Assembly: GCF_019209935.1 (NCBI RefSeq)
Contig: NZ_JAHUTN010000004.1
Location: 62,001-126,000 of the forward strand
Length of the DNA: 64,000 nucleotides
Direction of reading: 5' to 3'
Source of the DNA: Corynebacterium sp. TAE3-ERU16
GTDB lineage: Bacteria; Actinomycetota; Actinomycetes; Mycobacteriales; Mycobacteriaceae
How positions within the stretch are numbered: the first letter of the stretch is position 1; each line of letters opens with the position of its first letter. Under the pieces are notes generated by a model that worked only from the letters and a program-made list of their open reading frames with translations, was not told where the DNA came from and did not search any database. The translations under genes and the position numbers were made by a program. Below, piece after piece: positions 38,781 to 48,304 of the stretch.

Positions 38781-39614
38781 CTAGGCCTGTTCTTCCGGTC
38801 CTTCGTTCTCCGCATTCGGGCTCTCCGTGAGTTGGACGGCCAACGGAGGTGTCCCGATGGTGATTCCGTTCTCGGCGAAGGAACCCAGGACGTGCTCGAT
38901 CACCGCGTCCTGAGCTTCCTTGGTGTCGAGCTGGCGGGCGCTGGTCCAGAACCTCAGGTCCAGCTGTATCGTCCCGGTTCCGACCTGTGAGAACAGTGCC
39001 TGTGCCGGGGGATCGGAGAGCACGCTGGGCAGCTCGCGGATGGCGTTCAGCGCCACCTCGCGGGCTGCGGTGGGATCGCTGCCGATGGTGAGGTCGAAGA
39101 CGACGGTGGAGCGGACGTACTCGAAGCCCGTCTGCACGGTGACGATCTCGGAGTGCAGCGCGGAGTTCGGGATGAGCACCAGTCGACCGTCGAAGGTGCG
39201 GATCGCGGTGTGGGAAAGCTGCATCTCCACCACTGTTCCCGCGTGATCCTTCAGCGATATCTGGTCGCCGACACGGAACCGGTCCCGGGCGAGGATGACC
39301 ATTCCGGCGAACATGTTGCCCAGCACCGTCTGGAAGGCGATACCGATCGCCAGGGAGAACAGTCCGATCCCGCCGAGGATGTCGACGGGTTTGACGCTGG
39401 GGAAGACGATGGTCAGGGCCGCGCCGAGGGAGATGACGATCACGGCCGCCTGGACCAGGCCCGCGAACACCCGGCGGGAGGAGTCGCTGCGGCCCCGCCA
39501 GTACAGGAACCGGGAGGTCGCCCAGTTCATCAGCCGGGAGAGGACATAGCCGCACACGGCCACGGTGAGTCCGAGCAGTACCGCTTGCCAGGTGATCGGC
39601 GGTAGTTCGAGCAT
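38781..39614 (-). CDS. MscS-family mechanosensitive channel
   Basis: 277 aa. Three transmembrane helices in the first 110 residues; the pore helix region GGIGLFSLAIGIAFQTVLGN and the beta domain RFRVGDQISLKDHAGTVVEM are characteristic, followed by LIPNSALHSEIV and the C-terminal alpha-beta domain. A small channel of the YnaI/MscS type for osmotic relief or solute efflux. ATG 39614 has GAAGGAA upstream; the longer frame lacks a site. Confidence 0.9.
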   Translation of the reverse strand: MLELPPITWQAVLLGLTVAVCGYVLSRLMNWATSRFLYWRGRSDSSRRVFAGLVQAAVIVISLGAALTIVFPSVKPVDILGGIGLFSLAIGIAFQTVLGNMFAGMVILARDRFRVGDQISLKDHAGTVVEMQLSHTAIRTFDGRLVLIPNSALHSEIVTVQTGFEYVRSTVVFDLTIGSDPTAAREVALNAIRELPSVLSDPPAQALFSQVGTGTIQLDLRFWTSARQLDTKEAQDAVIEHVLGSFAENGITIGTPPLAVQLTESPNAENEGPEEQA

Positions 39615-40061
39615 CTGTCGGCGATTCCTTCGCGTCGTCGGCCGGGCAGGGGCGGAGATGTTCCCGGTGATGCCAGGGTAACGGGGCTCCGTGCGCCCCG
39701 CCAGACAACGGCGATGGGGATCCGCGCGGGTCGTGACGACGGCGGGAGGACCGCGGGGTCCGCCGGCCCGGACGGTCGGCGGTGACCGCAATCCGTGACG
39801 GGAGCCCGGGTGGAGGTGGCGCTCCGGGGGAGGGGATGATGCCCCGGCCGGCACGGCGTGCGACGGAGATGCTGCTGCACACGAGCTGAATCACGTGGAT
39901 GTCCGTGAATCCTCCTGTTTCCCGGCGGTGTCCCGCCTGATGTACGCCCGGCAGTGATAGGTTCAGTGGAAACGAGACCATTCCGTTACCCGCCGACAGA
40001 GGTCGGTGGCCACGACCTCGATCCCGGTCGCGCGACAGACGAACCCAGGCAAGGAACCCAC
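39615..40061. other. Divergent spacer before galE
   Basis: About 450 bp of GC-rich sequence between the MscS gene and galE. No coding frame with support, no recognised riboswitch. It must contain both promoters; I cannot place them with confidence. Confidence 0.5.
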
Positions 40062-41069
40062 ATGGACATTCTCATCACCGGCGGCGCAGGCTTCATCGGA
40101 TCGACGGTCGGCTCCGCGTTGATGGAGCTCGGCCACAACGTCATCGTGCTCGACAACTTCTCCACCGGTCGGCGGGAGTTCGTCACCGACCGCACCGTGT
40201 ACGAGGGCGACATCGCGGATCGGTCCGTGGTGGACCGGGTCTTCACCGAGCACCCGGACATCGCCGTGACGATCCACTGTGCTGCGTCGATCGTCGTCCC
40301 CGAGTCCGTCGCGGAGCCGATCATGTACTACCGCAACAACGTCGAGGGAACGCTCGAGCTCGTCGACGCGCTGCTCGCCAACGGCTGCCGGCGGATCATC
40401 TTCTCCTCGTCGGCGTCCATATACGCGGTCCGGGAGGACTTCGCGGTGGACGAGGACTGTGACATCTCACCGACCAGCCCCTACGCACGCACCAAGGCCC
40501 ACGTCGAGGGCATGCTGCGGGACATCGCCCACGGCACCGACCTGAAGGTTCTGTCCCTGCGCTACTTCAACCCGATCGGCTCCGACCCGAAGATGCGCAC
40601 CGGTCTGCAGCTCGAATTCCCCTCGCACGCCATGGGCAAGATGATCGAGGCGAAGAACGCGGGAAAGCCGTTCACCGTGACCGGTGTCGACTGGCCCACC
40701 CGGGACGGATCCGGAATCCGTGACTACATCCACGTCTGGGACCTCGCCCAGGCGCACTGCCGGGCCGTGGAGCGTTTCGACGACGTGGTCCCGGGTACCG
40801 ACGCCGAGAGCTCCTACCGGGTGATCAACCTGGGCACCGGTGACGGGACCACGGTGTTCGAGCTCGCCGACGCCTTCTCCCGGGTCTCCGGTGAGAAGCT
40901 CGAGGTCGTCACCGGGCCGCCGCGCCCGGGCGACGTCGCGGGTGCCTTCACCCGGTCCAACCGGGCGAAGGACGAACTGGGCTGGGTCGCGGAGCACTCC
41001 ATCGACGAGGGCATCGCCGACACCCTGAGGTGGTTCGAGGTCCGCGGGAACATCCTCGAGGAGTTCTAG
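40062..41069 (+). CDS. galE: UDP-glucose 4-epimerase
   Basis: 335 aa extended short-chain dehydrogenase. ITGGAGFIGS binds NAD; SSSASIY and the YARTK tetrad (Tyr-x3-Lys) are catalytic; LRYFNPIGSDP and DGSGIRDYIHVWDLA are GalE hallmarks. It makes UDP-galactose for arabinogalactan and other glycans. ATG 40062 is preceded by AAGGAACCC. Confidence 0.93.
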   Translation: MDILITGGAGFIGSTVGSALMELGHNVIVLDNFSTGRREFVTDRTVYEGDIADRSVVDRVFTEHPDIAVTIHCAASIVVPESVAEPIMYYRNNVEGTLELVDALLANGCRRIIFSSSASIYAVREDFAVDEDCDISPTSPYARTKAHVEGMLRDIAHGTDLKVLSLRYFNPIGSDPKMRTGLQLEFPSHAMGKMIEAKNAGKPFTVTGVDWPTRDGSGIRDYIHVWDLAQAHCRAVERFDDVVPGTDAESSYRVINLGTGDGTTVFELADAFSRVSGEKLEVVTGPPRPGDVAGAFTRSNRAKDELGWVAEHSIDEGIADTLRWFEVRGNILEEF

Positions 41070-41111
41070 GAATTCCGGACCATGGGAGCAGAGCGCGTGG
41101 GTACCACCGGG

Positions 41112-41117
41112 TAGTCT
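41112..41117 (+). promoter_or_regulatory. Leaderless -10 box of the DoxX gene
   Basis: TAGTCT, 6 nt before ATG 41124, no ribosome site. Confidence 0.6.
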
Positions 41118-41123
41118 GTCGAT

Positions 41124-41528
41124 ATGGATAAACCGGTTGTCAGGGACGGCATGCTGCTGGTGTTTCGCGCCATCCTCGGGCTGGTGTTCGTGGCCCACGG
41201 ATGGGACAAGCTCTTCTTCACCGGCATCACCGAGACCACGGGACAGTTCAGTGCGGCGGGTGTGCCGCAGCCGAAGCTGTCGGCGTGGATCGCCGCGCTC
41301 GCCGAGCTCGTGGGCGGGGGAATGCTCGTCGTCGGGCTCCTGGCGACGTTCGTCGCCGCGGGTCTCGCGCTCCTGATGGCCTGCGCCTTCTACTTCGTCC
41401 ACCTCGGCTCGACCGTGTTCGTCGCGGACGGGGGGTTCGAGTACGTCGTGGTACTCATCGCCGCTCTGCTGATGGTCGTGGTGTTCGGTCCCGGTCGCGC
41501 GAGCATCGACGGGGTCCTGGGCAGATGA
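41124..41528 (+). CDS. DoxX family membrane protein
   Basis: 134 aa with four transmembrane helices (about 10-28, 53-73, 75-97, 105-122). LLVFRAILGLVFVAHGWDKL and the central TGQFSAAGVPQPKLSAW are classical DoxX. In mycobacteria DoxX works with SodA and SseA in a redox complex; no such partners lie here. It overlaps the next gene by 4 bp (ATGA). Confidence 0.88.
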   Translation: MDKPVVRDGMLLVFRAILGLVFVAHGWDKLFFTGITETTGQFSAAGVPQPKLSAWIAALAELVGGGMLVVGLLATFVAAGLALLMACAFYFVHLGSTVFVADGGFEYVVVLIAALLMVVVFGPGRASIDGVLGR

Positions 41529-42217
41529 TGGACTGCGCCGGGATCCAGCGGGCGTTGTCGGCCCGGCTGGACGGGGAACCCGCGGGTATCGCCGACGACG
41601 TCGTCGACGCCCATGTCGCCGCATGCGTGGAGTGTCGGGCTTTCCTCGACTCCGCCGCCGCGTTGAACCGCCAGCTGAAGTTGTCCACCGCCTCCGGTTC
41701 GGGGCCGATGGTCGCCCCGGATCTGTCCGAGACCATTCTCGCGGGCATCGAGCCGGAGGCCCGGCGCCGGGCCGCGGCCCGGGCGTTCGGGCTGGCCCTG
41801 TCCCGCGTGGTTCTGGTCGGGATCGGGCTCGCCTACGTCATCTGGGCGATCGTGCTCCTCGGGGACTCGGCCGCCGTGGTGGCGCCACCGGTCGATCCCG
41901 GTGTGGACACCTCCGTCACCGCCGGACTGTTCGTCGACGCCGCGGCCGTGCGGCTCGCGCTCGCGTTCGGCCTGTTCTTCGCCGCGTGGCGCCCGCAGAA
42001 TGTCGCGGGCATGGTCCCGGTCTACGGTGCGCTGTGGGCGTTCAGCTTCGGTTTCGCCACCCGGGACGTGGTGCTGGGCTATGCGAGTGCCTCCGATGTC
42101 TTCGGGCTCGTTCTGCTGCTTCTCTCGACCCTGGTTCTCCTGTGGACCTGGTTGTCCGGTTTCGGTCTGGTGGCCATGGGCCGGGCCTGGCGGGCGGCGA
42201 CCGCCCGTCCCGACTGA
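41525..42217 (+). CDS. Zinc-finger (zf-HC2) multi-pass membrane protein
   Basis: 230 aa. The N-terminal H30-x3-C34-x2-C37 (HVAACVEC) is the zinc anti-sigma motif; instead of one membrane helix and a sensor, residues about 88-215 form five or six hydrophobic segments. No sigma factor gene is adjacent. The ATG overlaps the TGA of the DoxX gene, so the two are probably made together. It may be a membrane-bound redox-responsive regulator; partner unknown. Confidence 0.75.
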   Translation: MMDCAGIQRALSARLDGEPAGIADDVVDAHVAACVECRAFLDSAAALNRQLKLSTASGSGPMVAPDLSETILAGIEPEARRRAAARAFGLALSRVVLVGIGLAYVIWAIVLLGDSAAVVAPPVDPGVDTSVTAGLFVDAAAVRLALAFGLFFAAWRPQNVAGMVPVYGALWAFSFGFATRDVVLGYASASDVFGLVLLLLSTLVLLWTWLSGFGLVAMGRAWRAATARPD

Positions 42218-42332
42218 GGGCTCCCGTGGGCTGTGTGCATACGGGGCCTCCGTGGCAGACTGGGGCCGGGTCCGATAGACGTCCTCGGATCCCGTCTACC
42301 TGAACTCGATTCCCCAGGAGCTAAAACACGTC

Positions 42333-43577
42333 ATGAGTTTCGTCGATCACGCCATCACCTGGCACGTCTATCCCCTGGGATTCACCGCGGCTCCGGTGCG
42401 CCCGTCCGGCCCCGGGGAGCGTGAGCTCACACACCGGCTGCCCGCCCTGATCGACTGGCTGGATTACGCGGTCGGACTCGGATTCAACGTGATCCAGCTG
42501 GGTCCTGTGTTCGAATCGACGTCCCACGGCTACGACACCCTGGATTTCCTGCGCATCGATCCACGGCTGGGCGATGACGGCGATTTCGATGAGCTGATCG
42601 ACGCCGCGACGGACCGCGGGGTCGGCGTGCTCCTGGACGGGGTGTTCAACCACGTCAGCAGTGAGCACCCGCTGGTGCAGAGGGCTTTGTCGGAGGGCCC
42701 GGACGGCGAGTACGCGGGAATGTTCCGGATCTCCTTCGACGGGGAAACCGCGTCCGCCGAAACCTTCGAGGGACACGACGGGCTCGTCGAGTTCAACCAC
42801 GGGGATCCCCGCGTCGCGGACCTTGTCACGGACGTGATGCTCCACTGGCTCCGGCGGGGCATCGCCGGGTGGCGTCTGGATGCCGTCTACGCGGTTCCCG
42901 CGGAGTTCTGGTCCTCCGTCCTGCCTCGGGTGCGGGAGGAGTTCCCGGAGGCGTTCATCTACGGGGAGATGATCCACGGAGACTACGCGGACTACGTGCG
43001 GAGGTCAGGCGTCGATTCGATCACGGCCTACGAACTGTGGAAGGCGACGTGGAGTTCACTCAACGACGGGAACTTCTTCGAACTCGAGTGGAGCCTCCGG
43101 CGGCACAACGACATGCTGGGGACCTTCACGCCCTACACGTTCGTCGGCAACCACGACGTCACCCGGATCGCCACGAAGGTCGGCCCGGACAAGGCGGCTG
43201 TCGCAGCCGCCGTCCTCTTCACCGTCGGTGGCACCCCCGCCGTCTACTACGGCGACGAGTTCGGGATGGAGGGGGAGAAGTACGAGCGGATCGGCGGTGA
43301 CGACGAGGTCCGTCCGGCGTTCCCGGTCTCGCCCGACGAACTGGGGGGGACCGGTGACCGGCTGCGCCGGCTGCACCACGATCTGATCAGTGTCCGCCGC
43401 AACCATCCCTGGCTCGTCCGGGCACGCGTGGAGACGGTCGATCTGTCGAACACGGCCTACACCTACGACTGCGTCGGCGAGGGGGGCGAACGGCTCCGGG
43501 TGGAACTCTCACTGGAACCGTCCCCGGCCGTACGGATCAGCCGCGACGGCGAGGAGATCTACGGCTTCGGCCGGTGA
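42333..43577 (+). CDS. GH13 alpha-amylase family protein
   Basis: 414 aa, cytoplasmic (no signal). The four conserved regions are LLDGVFNH, GWRLDAVY (nucleophile Asp), IYGEMI (acid Glu) and FVGNHDVTR. It is shorter than secreted amylases, with a brief C-terminal beta domain, and fits maltodextrin or trehalose-type intracellular enzymes. ATG 42333 has AGGAGC 12 nt upstream. Substrate cannot be fixed from sequence. Confidence 0.88.
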   Translation: MSFVDHAITWHVYPLGFTAAPVRPSGPGERELTHRLPALIDWLDYAVGLGFNVIQLGPVFESTSHGYDTLDFLRIDPRLGDDGDFDELIDAATDRGVGVLLDGVFNHVSSEHPLVQRALSEGPDGEYAGMFRISFDGETASAETFEGHDGLVEFNHGDPRVADLVTDVMLHWLRRGIAGWRLDAVYAVPAEFWSSVLPRVREEFPEAFIYGEMIHGDYADYVRRSGVDSITAYELWKATWSSLNDGNFFELEWSLRRHNDMLGTFTPYTFVGNHDVTRIATKVGPDKAAVAAAVLFTVGGTPAVYYGDEFGMEGEKYERIGGDDEVRPAFPVSPDELGGTGDRLRRLHHDLISVRRNHPWLVRARVETVDLSNTAYTYDCVGEGGERLRVELSLEPSPAVRISRDGEEIYGFGR

Positions 43578-43582
43578 CGGAC

Positions 43583-43624
43583 GTTTCCGCCCCGCACACC
43601 GTGAGTGGGGCGCGGGGCGGAAAC
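43583..43624. terminator. Bidirectional terminator between the amylase gene and pmt
   Basis: 13-bp perfect arms GTTTCCGCCCCGC / GCGGGGCGGAAAC, placed 5 bases after one stop and 6 bases before the other. Confidence 0.85.
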
Positions 43625-43630
43625 CGGGTG

Positions 43631-45253
43631 TCACTTCCAGCTGCGGAGCCACATCAACGACTCGAAGTGTGCGTCGGTGATCCGGAAGCCGTAGAGGATG
43701 GGCAGGAAGTAGAAGAACAGGGTCACCGCGAGCGCCAGGTAGCAGATCACACCCAGGCCACCGGTGGTGAGGCTCCGGGGTACCGGGAGCCCGGGGAACC
43801 TCGCCCGGACGGAGGTCCCCGTCCGGGCGATCTGGGCGAGCGTCATCCCGAGCAGGATGACCGTGAAGGGCACCATGGCGGTCGCGTAGAAGAAGTACAT
43901 CTGCCGGTCGTAGGCGACGAGCCACGGAAGCCAACCCGCCGTGAAACCGGTGACCGGAACCGCGAACCGGAGGTCGCGGCGGATGATCAGGCACCACAGA
44001 CCCCACAGGACGACGGGGACCGTCAGCCACCAGACGGCGGGATTGCCGAAGAGCAGGATCATCCGTCGGCAGGTGTCGTCACCGCAGCTGAGACCGGTCT
44101 GCGAGTAGTACAGGATCGGCCGGGTGGCGGCCAGCCACGACCAGGGTTTGGAGTCCCACGGATGGCTGTGGCCGCTGGAACTGGTCAGCGAGGCGTGGAA
44201 ATCGAGGACCCGGTGGTGGTAGTACAGCCATCCCGCCAGGGCGTCGGGGAGTTTGGTCAGCGGGGAGTCCGGTGAGATGTCGCCGTTGACCGCCGAGTGC
44301 CGGTACACCCCCGTCTCCGAGGCGAACCACGCCCGCCAGCTCCAGGCGTAGACGAGAACAGGGACGATGACGGTCGAGGCGAACGCCGGTACCGCGTCGC
44401 GGACGAGCATCCCCGTCAGGGGGCGGGCGATGCGGTAGTGGTGGCGGAGCCAGATGTCCAGGCAGACCGTCAGGACACCGAAGAAGGCCATGTAGTAGAG
44501 GCCCGACCACTTGATGGAGAGAGCCATTCCGAGCAGGATCCCGCACCCGAACCGCCACCATCTGAACCCGGCCCGGGGGCCGAACGCTGAGGACACCGAC
44601 CGGAGTGTCCCGTCCTCCCACGCCCGGTGATAGTTTTCCCAGACCTGTGCGAAGTCCCGTGCGAGGCAGTATGCCGCGGCGATGACGAAGAACGCCTGGA
44701 AGATGTCGAGCATGCCGAACCTGGAGGAAACGAGGAGCACCCCCTCGACAACGGCGAGGATCCCGGCCGCTGCGGTCGCGACGGGGGACCCGGTGAGGCG
44801 GCGGGTCAGGGCCATCACGAGGACGACCGTCGCGACGCCGAACACGGCCGTGCTCAACCTCCATCCCAGGGGGGTGTACCCGAACAGCATCTCCCCGTAG
44901 GCGAGGAGCTGTTTCGCCAGTGGCGGATGCACCACGAGCCCGTATCCCGGGTTCGCCTCGATGCCACCGGTGACCGGATTGCCTGCTGAACGGACCATGT
45001 CCCATGCCTGCGGGACGTAGTGCTTCTCATCGAAGACCGGTGTGCCGTCACCGGTGGCCGAGGTGAGTCTGAAGAAGCGTGTGATCAGGGCGAGCAGGCC
45101 GATGACCAGGAACGTGGTGGTGTCGGTGCGGGTCCACGGGTAGTGCATCGGGCCGGTGGGGGGAGGGAGCTGGAAGCGGTGCCCGGACCTCCGTGCCGGG
45201 GGCGTCACGGCACGGGATTCGGCGGAGGGGAGGGTGTCTGCTGCATCGGTCAC
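43631..45253 (-). CDS. pmt: Protein O-mannosyltransferase
   Basis: 540 aa GT39 membrane enzyme that transfers mannose from polyprenyl-phosphate mannose to Ser/Thr of exported proteins. FDEKHYVPQAWDM carries the catalytic DE of the first loop; VVHPPLAKQLLAYGE follows; about ten transmembrane segments are spread to the end. GTG 45253 has TAGACT 7 nt upstream and no ribosome site, so it is probably leaderless. Divergent from rsmI. Confidence 0.93.
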   Translation of the reverse strand: MTDAADTLPSAESRAVTPPARRSGHRFQLPPPTGPMHYPWTRTDTTTFLVIGLLALITRFFRLTSATGDGTPVFDEKHYVPQAWDMVRSAGNPVTGGIEANPGYGLVVHPPLAKQLLAYGEMLFGYTPLGWRLSTAVFGVATVVLVMALTRRLTGSPVATAAAGILAVVEGVLLVSSRFGMLDIFQAFFVIAAAYCLARDFAQVWENYHRAWEDGTLRSVSSAFGPRAGFRWWRFGCGILLGMALSIKWSGLYYMAFFGVLTVCLDIWLRHHYRIARPLTGMLVRDAVPAFASTVIVPVLVYAWSWRAWFASETGVYRHSAVNGDISPDSPLTKLPDALAGWLYYHHRVLDFHASLTSSSGHSHPWDSKPWSWLAATRPILYYSQTGLSCGDDTCRRMILLFGNPAVWWLTVPVVLWGLWCLIIRRDLRFAVPVTGFTAGWLPWLVAYDRQMYFFYATAMVPFTVILLGMTLAQIARTGTSVRARFPGLPVPRSLTTGGLGVICYLALAVTLFFYFLPILYGFRITDAHFESLMWLRSWK

Positions 45254-45260
45254 CCGAATG

Positions 45261-45266
45261 AGTCTA
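45261..45266 (-). promoter_or_regulatory. Leaderless -10 box of pmt
   Basis: TAGACT on the minus strand, 7 nt before the GTG start. Confidence 0.55.
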
Positions 45267-45351
45267 TTGGTTGTGCTGCGGGTGCGACAGTGCAGGTGGT
45301 CCAATTCGGTGTCCGCGGTGCACCGGGCGGGGTATGTGGGAGACTTGTCGC

Positions 45352-46200
45352 ATGCATTCCGAACCCCGTCAGCTGCCGACAGGTGTGATCGTCGCCGCCA
45401 CCCCGCTGGGGAACATCGCCGATGCGTCGCCACGTCTCGCCACGGCCCTCGAGTACGCCGATGTCATCGCCGCGGAGGACACGCGGAGGTGCTCCGCGCT
45501 CGCCTCCGCGCTGGGGGTACGGCCGCAGGGGCGGATCATCTCCAATTTCGACCACAATGAGGTCGGGCGTGTCCGGCAGCTCCTCGATGTCGCCCGGACG
45601 GGGACCGTGGTGGTGGTCAGTGACGCCGGAATGCCCGGTGTCTCTGACCCGGGATTTCCGCTCGTTGAGGCGGCACACGACGCAGGTGTTCCCGTGACCT
45701 GTTTCCCCGGACCGTCCGCCGTGCCCACGGCACTCGCTCTGTCGGGTCTGCCCGTCGGGCGGTTCTGTTTCGACGGGTTCGCGCCCCGGAAGCACGGGGC
45801 CAGGGTGTCCTGGCTGGAGGAGCTGGCGACAGAACGCCGGGCGGTGTGCTTCTTCGAGTCCCCGCACCGGCTGGCGCAGACCCTCGCGGATGCCGCCGCG
45901 GTGCTCGGTCCCCGGCGTCGGGCCGCGGTCTGCAGGGAACTCACCAAGACCTATGAAGAAGTGAAGAGGGGCACTCTGGAGGAGCTCGCCCGCTGGGCGG
46001 ACGGGGGTGTCCGGGGTGAGATCTCGGTGGTCATAGAGGGGGCGCGACCCGCCGTCAAGGATGTCTCGGAACTCGTGGAGGAGGCGGCTGCCAGAGCGGC
46101 CGCCGGAGAGCGTCTGAAGACCGTGTGCGCGGAACTCGCCGCAGCGCACGGGGTCTCCAAGAAACAGATTTACGACGCCGTCGTGACACTTCGTGACTGA
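45352..46200 (+). CDS. rsmI: 16S rRNA C1402 2'-O-ribose methyltransferase
   Basis: 282 aa. ATPLGNIADASPR, AEDTRRCSALAS, VVSDAGMPGVSDPG and FFESPHRLAQTL are the family blocks of RsmI, which methylates the ribosomal decoding centre. The C-terminal 45 residues form the usual helical extension. Divergent from pmt with a 98-bp gap. Confidence 0.95.
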   Translation: MHSEPRQLPTGVIVAATPLGNIADASPRLATALEYADVIAAEDTRRCSALASALGVRPQGRIISNFDHNEVGRVRQLLDVARTGTVVVVSDAGMPGVSDPGFPLVEAAHDAGVPVTCFPGPSAVPTALALSGLPVGRFCFDGFAPRKHGARVSWLEELATERRAVCFFESPHRLAQTLADAAAVLGPRRRAAVCRELTKTYEEVKRGTLEELARWADGGVRGEISVVIEGARPAVKDVSELVEEAAARAAAGERLKTVCAELAAAHGVSKKQIYDAVVTLRD

Positions 46201-46215
46201 ACTGTTGCCGATCTG

Positions 46216-46223
46216 TTACGTAA
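46216..46223. promoter_or_regulatory. TTACGTAA palindrome upstream of betP
   Basis: A perfect 8-bp palindrome 135 bp before betP, just after the rsmI stop. Nearer the gene is GATTAATC flanked by ACGC and GCGT. betP of C. glutamicum is regulated by osmotic stress through MtrA; whether either element is its site cannot be told. Confidence 0.3.
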
Positions 46224-46357
46224 AAGGTCCGGCGGACACTCTGGTCAGGGGATATGGAGGGAACGCAGAGCTGCGATTAACCCCGTATTTTCCTTAAGCG
46301 GGTGATAAAAAACGCTGGTCATTTGATTAATCATGCGTTTGGCACCATGTTGGAAAC

Positions 46358-48190
46358 ATGACCAACTCTGACCCGAATGAACAAGACGCGCACCACACCC
46401 ATCAGCGCGGACCGAAGGACGGTCTGACTGAACCCGAGCCCCGCTCAGCGACGCAGACCCTGGCGTCGATGCTGGAAGCGCCGGATCGGCTCCACCACAT
46501 CGACGACACCGAGGACATCGTCTCGGAGGCCGACGCCGAGTTCCACCGGCTCTGCTGGCCGGTGATCATACCGGCGATGGCGATCGTCATCGCCGTCGTC
46601 GTCTGGGGGCTGGTCAGCCCTCTGACCTTCTCCGACTTCGCCTCCGACACCCTCGCGGTCGTCGTGAACAACTTCGGTTGGGCCTTCGCCCTGTTCGGTA
46701 CGGTGTTCGTCGCGTTCATCGTGATCCTCGCGGCCACCAAGTTCGGCCACATCAAACTGGGTCGGGACAACGAGGCCCCCGAGTTCTCGACGGTGAGCTG
46801 GATCGCGATGATGTTCGCCGCAGGCATGGGCATCGGTCTGATGTTCTACGGAACCTCCGAGCCGCTCGGCCACTATCGTGCCGGGGTCCCCGGTCATGAG
46901 GAGCAGGAGGTCGGCACCGCATTCGCCACGACCCTGTTCCACTGGACCCTCCACCCGTGGTCCGTCTACGCCATCGTCGGTCTGGGTATCGCCTACTCCA
47001 CGTTCCGCGTCGGCCGTAAGCAGCTGCTCAGCTCCGCCTTCACCCCGCTGATCGGGGTCAAGGGTGCGGAGGGCGTGCTCGGCAAGATCATCGACATCCT
47101 CGCCATCATCGCCACGGTCTTCGGTACCGCGGCATCGCTGGGAATCGGTGCCGTCCAGATCTCCGCAGGTCTGGACAAGACCGGTCTGATCCCGGACGCC
47201 TCCGACAACACCATCCTGATGATCGTGCTCGTCCTGACCCTCGCCTTCGTCATCTCCGCGATGTCCGGCGTCGGTAAGGGCATCCAGTACATCTCCAACG
47301 TGAACATGATCCTGGCCGGTCTCCTCGCCGTGTTCGTGTTCATCCTCGGGCCGACGGTCCACATCCTCAACATGATCCCGACCGCCGCAGGCAACTACCT
47401 CCTCGAGTTCTTCGAGATGGCCGCCCGGACCGCGGACTCCGCCAACGGCACCGCCGGCGACTGGCTCGCGGGCTGGACCATCTTCTACTGGGCGTGGTGG
47501 ATCTCGTGGAGCCCCTTCGTCGGCATGTTCCTCGCCCGGATCTCCCGCGGCCGCACGATCCGTGAGTTCGTCATCGGCGTCATCGCCGTGCCGACCGCCG
47601 TCTCCGTCGTCTGGTTCTGCATCTTCGGCGGCACCGCGATCCACCTCGAGCAGATCGATGAGTCCATCTACGGTGACGGTGACGCCAAGCGTCAGCTGTT
47701 CGACCTCCTCTACACCCTGCCCGGTGGTTCCATCGCCGCATTCCTCGCGATGCTGCTGCTGGCCACCTTCTTCATCACCTCGGCGGACTCCGCGTCCACG
47801 GTGATGGGCTCGATGAGCCAGAACGGCCGGCTGGAGGCCAACCGCTTCGTCACCGCCGGTTGGGGAATCGGTACCGCCGCAATCGGGCTGACCCTCCTGA
47901 TGAGTGGTGGCGAGGACGTGCTCAGCAACCTGCAGAACGTGACCATCATCGTCGCCAGCCCCTTCCTCCTCGTGATCTTCCTGCTGATGTTCGCGATCGT
48001 GAAGGATCTGCGCAACGACCAGCTCTACCTGGATCACAAGGCGCAGCGCGAGTTCGCCATGAACCTCGCCCGCGAGGCCCGCATCCACGCGGAGCACCAG
48101 AAGCGGGAGGCGAAGAAGGCGGCCAAGGCGGCGAAATCGCCGAAGGTCAAGGCCTCCTCCAGGTCCGCGAAGAAGGAAACCGGCAGGTAA
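46358..48190 (+). CDS. betP: Glycine betaine transporter BetP (BCCT family)
   Basis: 610 aa, Na+-coupled, twelve transmembrane helices. [18 protein letters not shown] (helix 3 glycine stretch), [20 protein letters not shown], and [20 protein letters not shown] (betaine-binding aromatic box) agree with C. glutamicum BetP, as do the acidic N-terminal tail (about 60 residues) and the Arg/Lys-rich C-terminal tail that senses K+. It takes up betaine in hyperosmotic stress. The C-terminal end is richer in Lys than I recall for the reference protein. Confidence 0.95.
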   Translation: MTNSDPNEQDAHHTHQRGPKDGLTEPEPRSATQTLASMLEAPDRLHHIDDTEDIVSEADAEFHRLCWPVIIPAMAIVIAVVVWGLVSPLTFSDFASDTLAVVVNNFGWAFALFGTVFVAFIVILAATKFGHIKLGRDNEAPEFSTVSWIAMMFAAGMGIGLMFYGTSEPLGHYRAGVPGHEEQEVGTAFATTLFHWTLHPWSVYAIVGLGIAYSTFRVGRKQLLSSAFTPLIGVKGAEGVLGKIIDILAIIATVFGTAASLGIGAVQISAGLDKTGLIPDASDNTILMIVLVLTLAFVISAMSGVGKGIQYISNVNMILAGLLAVFVFILGPTVHILNMIPTAAGNYLLEFFEMAARTADSANGTAGDWLAGWTIFYWAWWISWSPFVGMFLARISRGRTIREFVIGVIAVPTAVSVVWFCIFGGTAIHLEQIDESIYGDGDAKRQLFDLLYTLPGGSIAAFLAMLLLATFFITSADSASTVMGSMSQNGRLEANRFVTAGWGIGTAAIGLTLLMSGGEDVLSNLQNVTIIVASPFLLVIFLLMFAIVKDLRNDQLYLDHKAQREFAMNLAREARIHAEHQKREAKKAAKAAKSPKVKASSRSAKKETGR

Positions 48191-48209
48191 CTGTTTTCCA
48201 CGCATCGCC

Positions 48210-48246
48210 GAAACCCCGCCCACGGTTCATCCGGAGGCGGGGTTTC
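48210..48246. terminator. Terminator of betP
   Basis: 11-bp perfect arms GAAACCCCGCC / GGCGGGGTTTC, 20 bases after the stop. Confidence 0.85.
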
Positions 48247-48291
48247 ATCGTGCTCCGGGCCCCGGGGGCGGCACCCGGGGAACCGATAAAT

Positions 48292-48297
48292 TAGGCT
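48292..48297 (+). promoter_or_regulatory. Leaderless -10 box of metS
   Basis: TAGGCT, 7 nt before ATG 48305; decides this ATG over the GTG two codons earlier. Confidence 0.6.
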
Positions 48298-48304
48298 GGT
48301 GCAC

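Noticed and set aside
46445..48223. 592-codon minus-strand open frame opposite betP
   Set aside because: Shadow frame rich in Asp, Glu, Gly and His; BetP on the plus strand is unmistakable.
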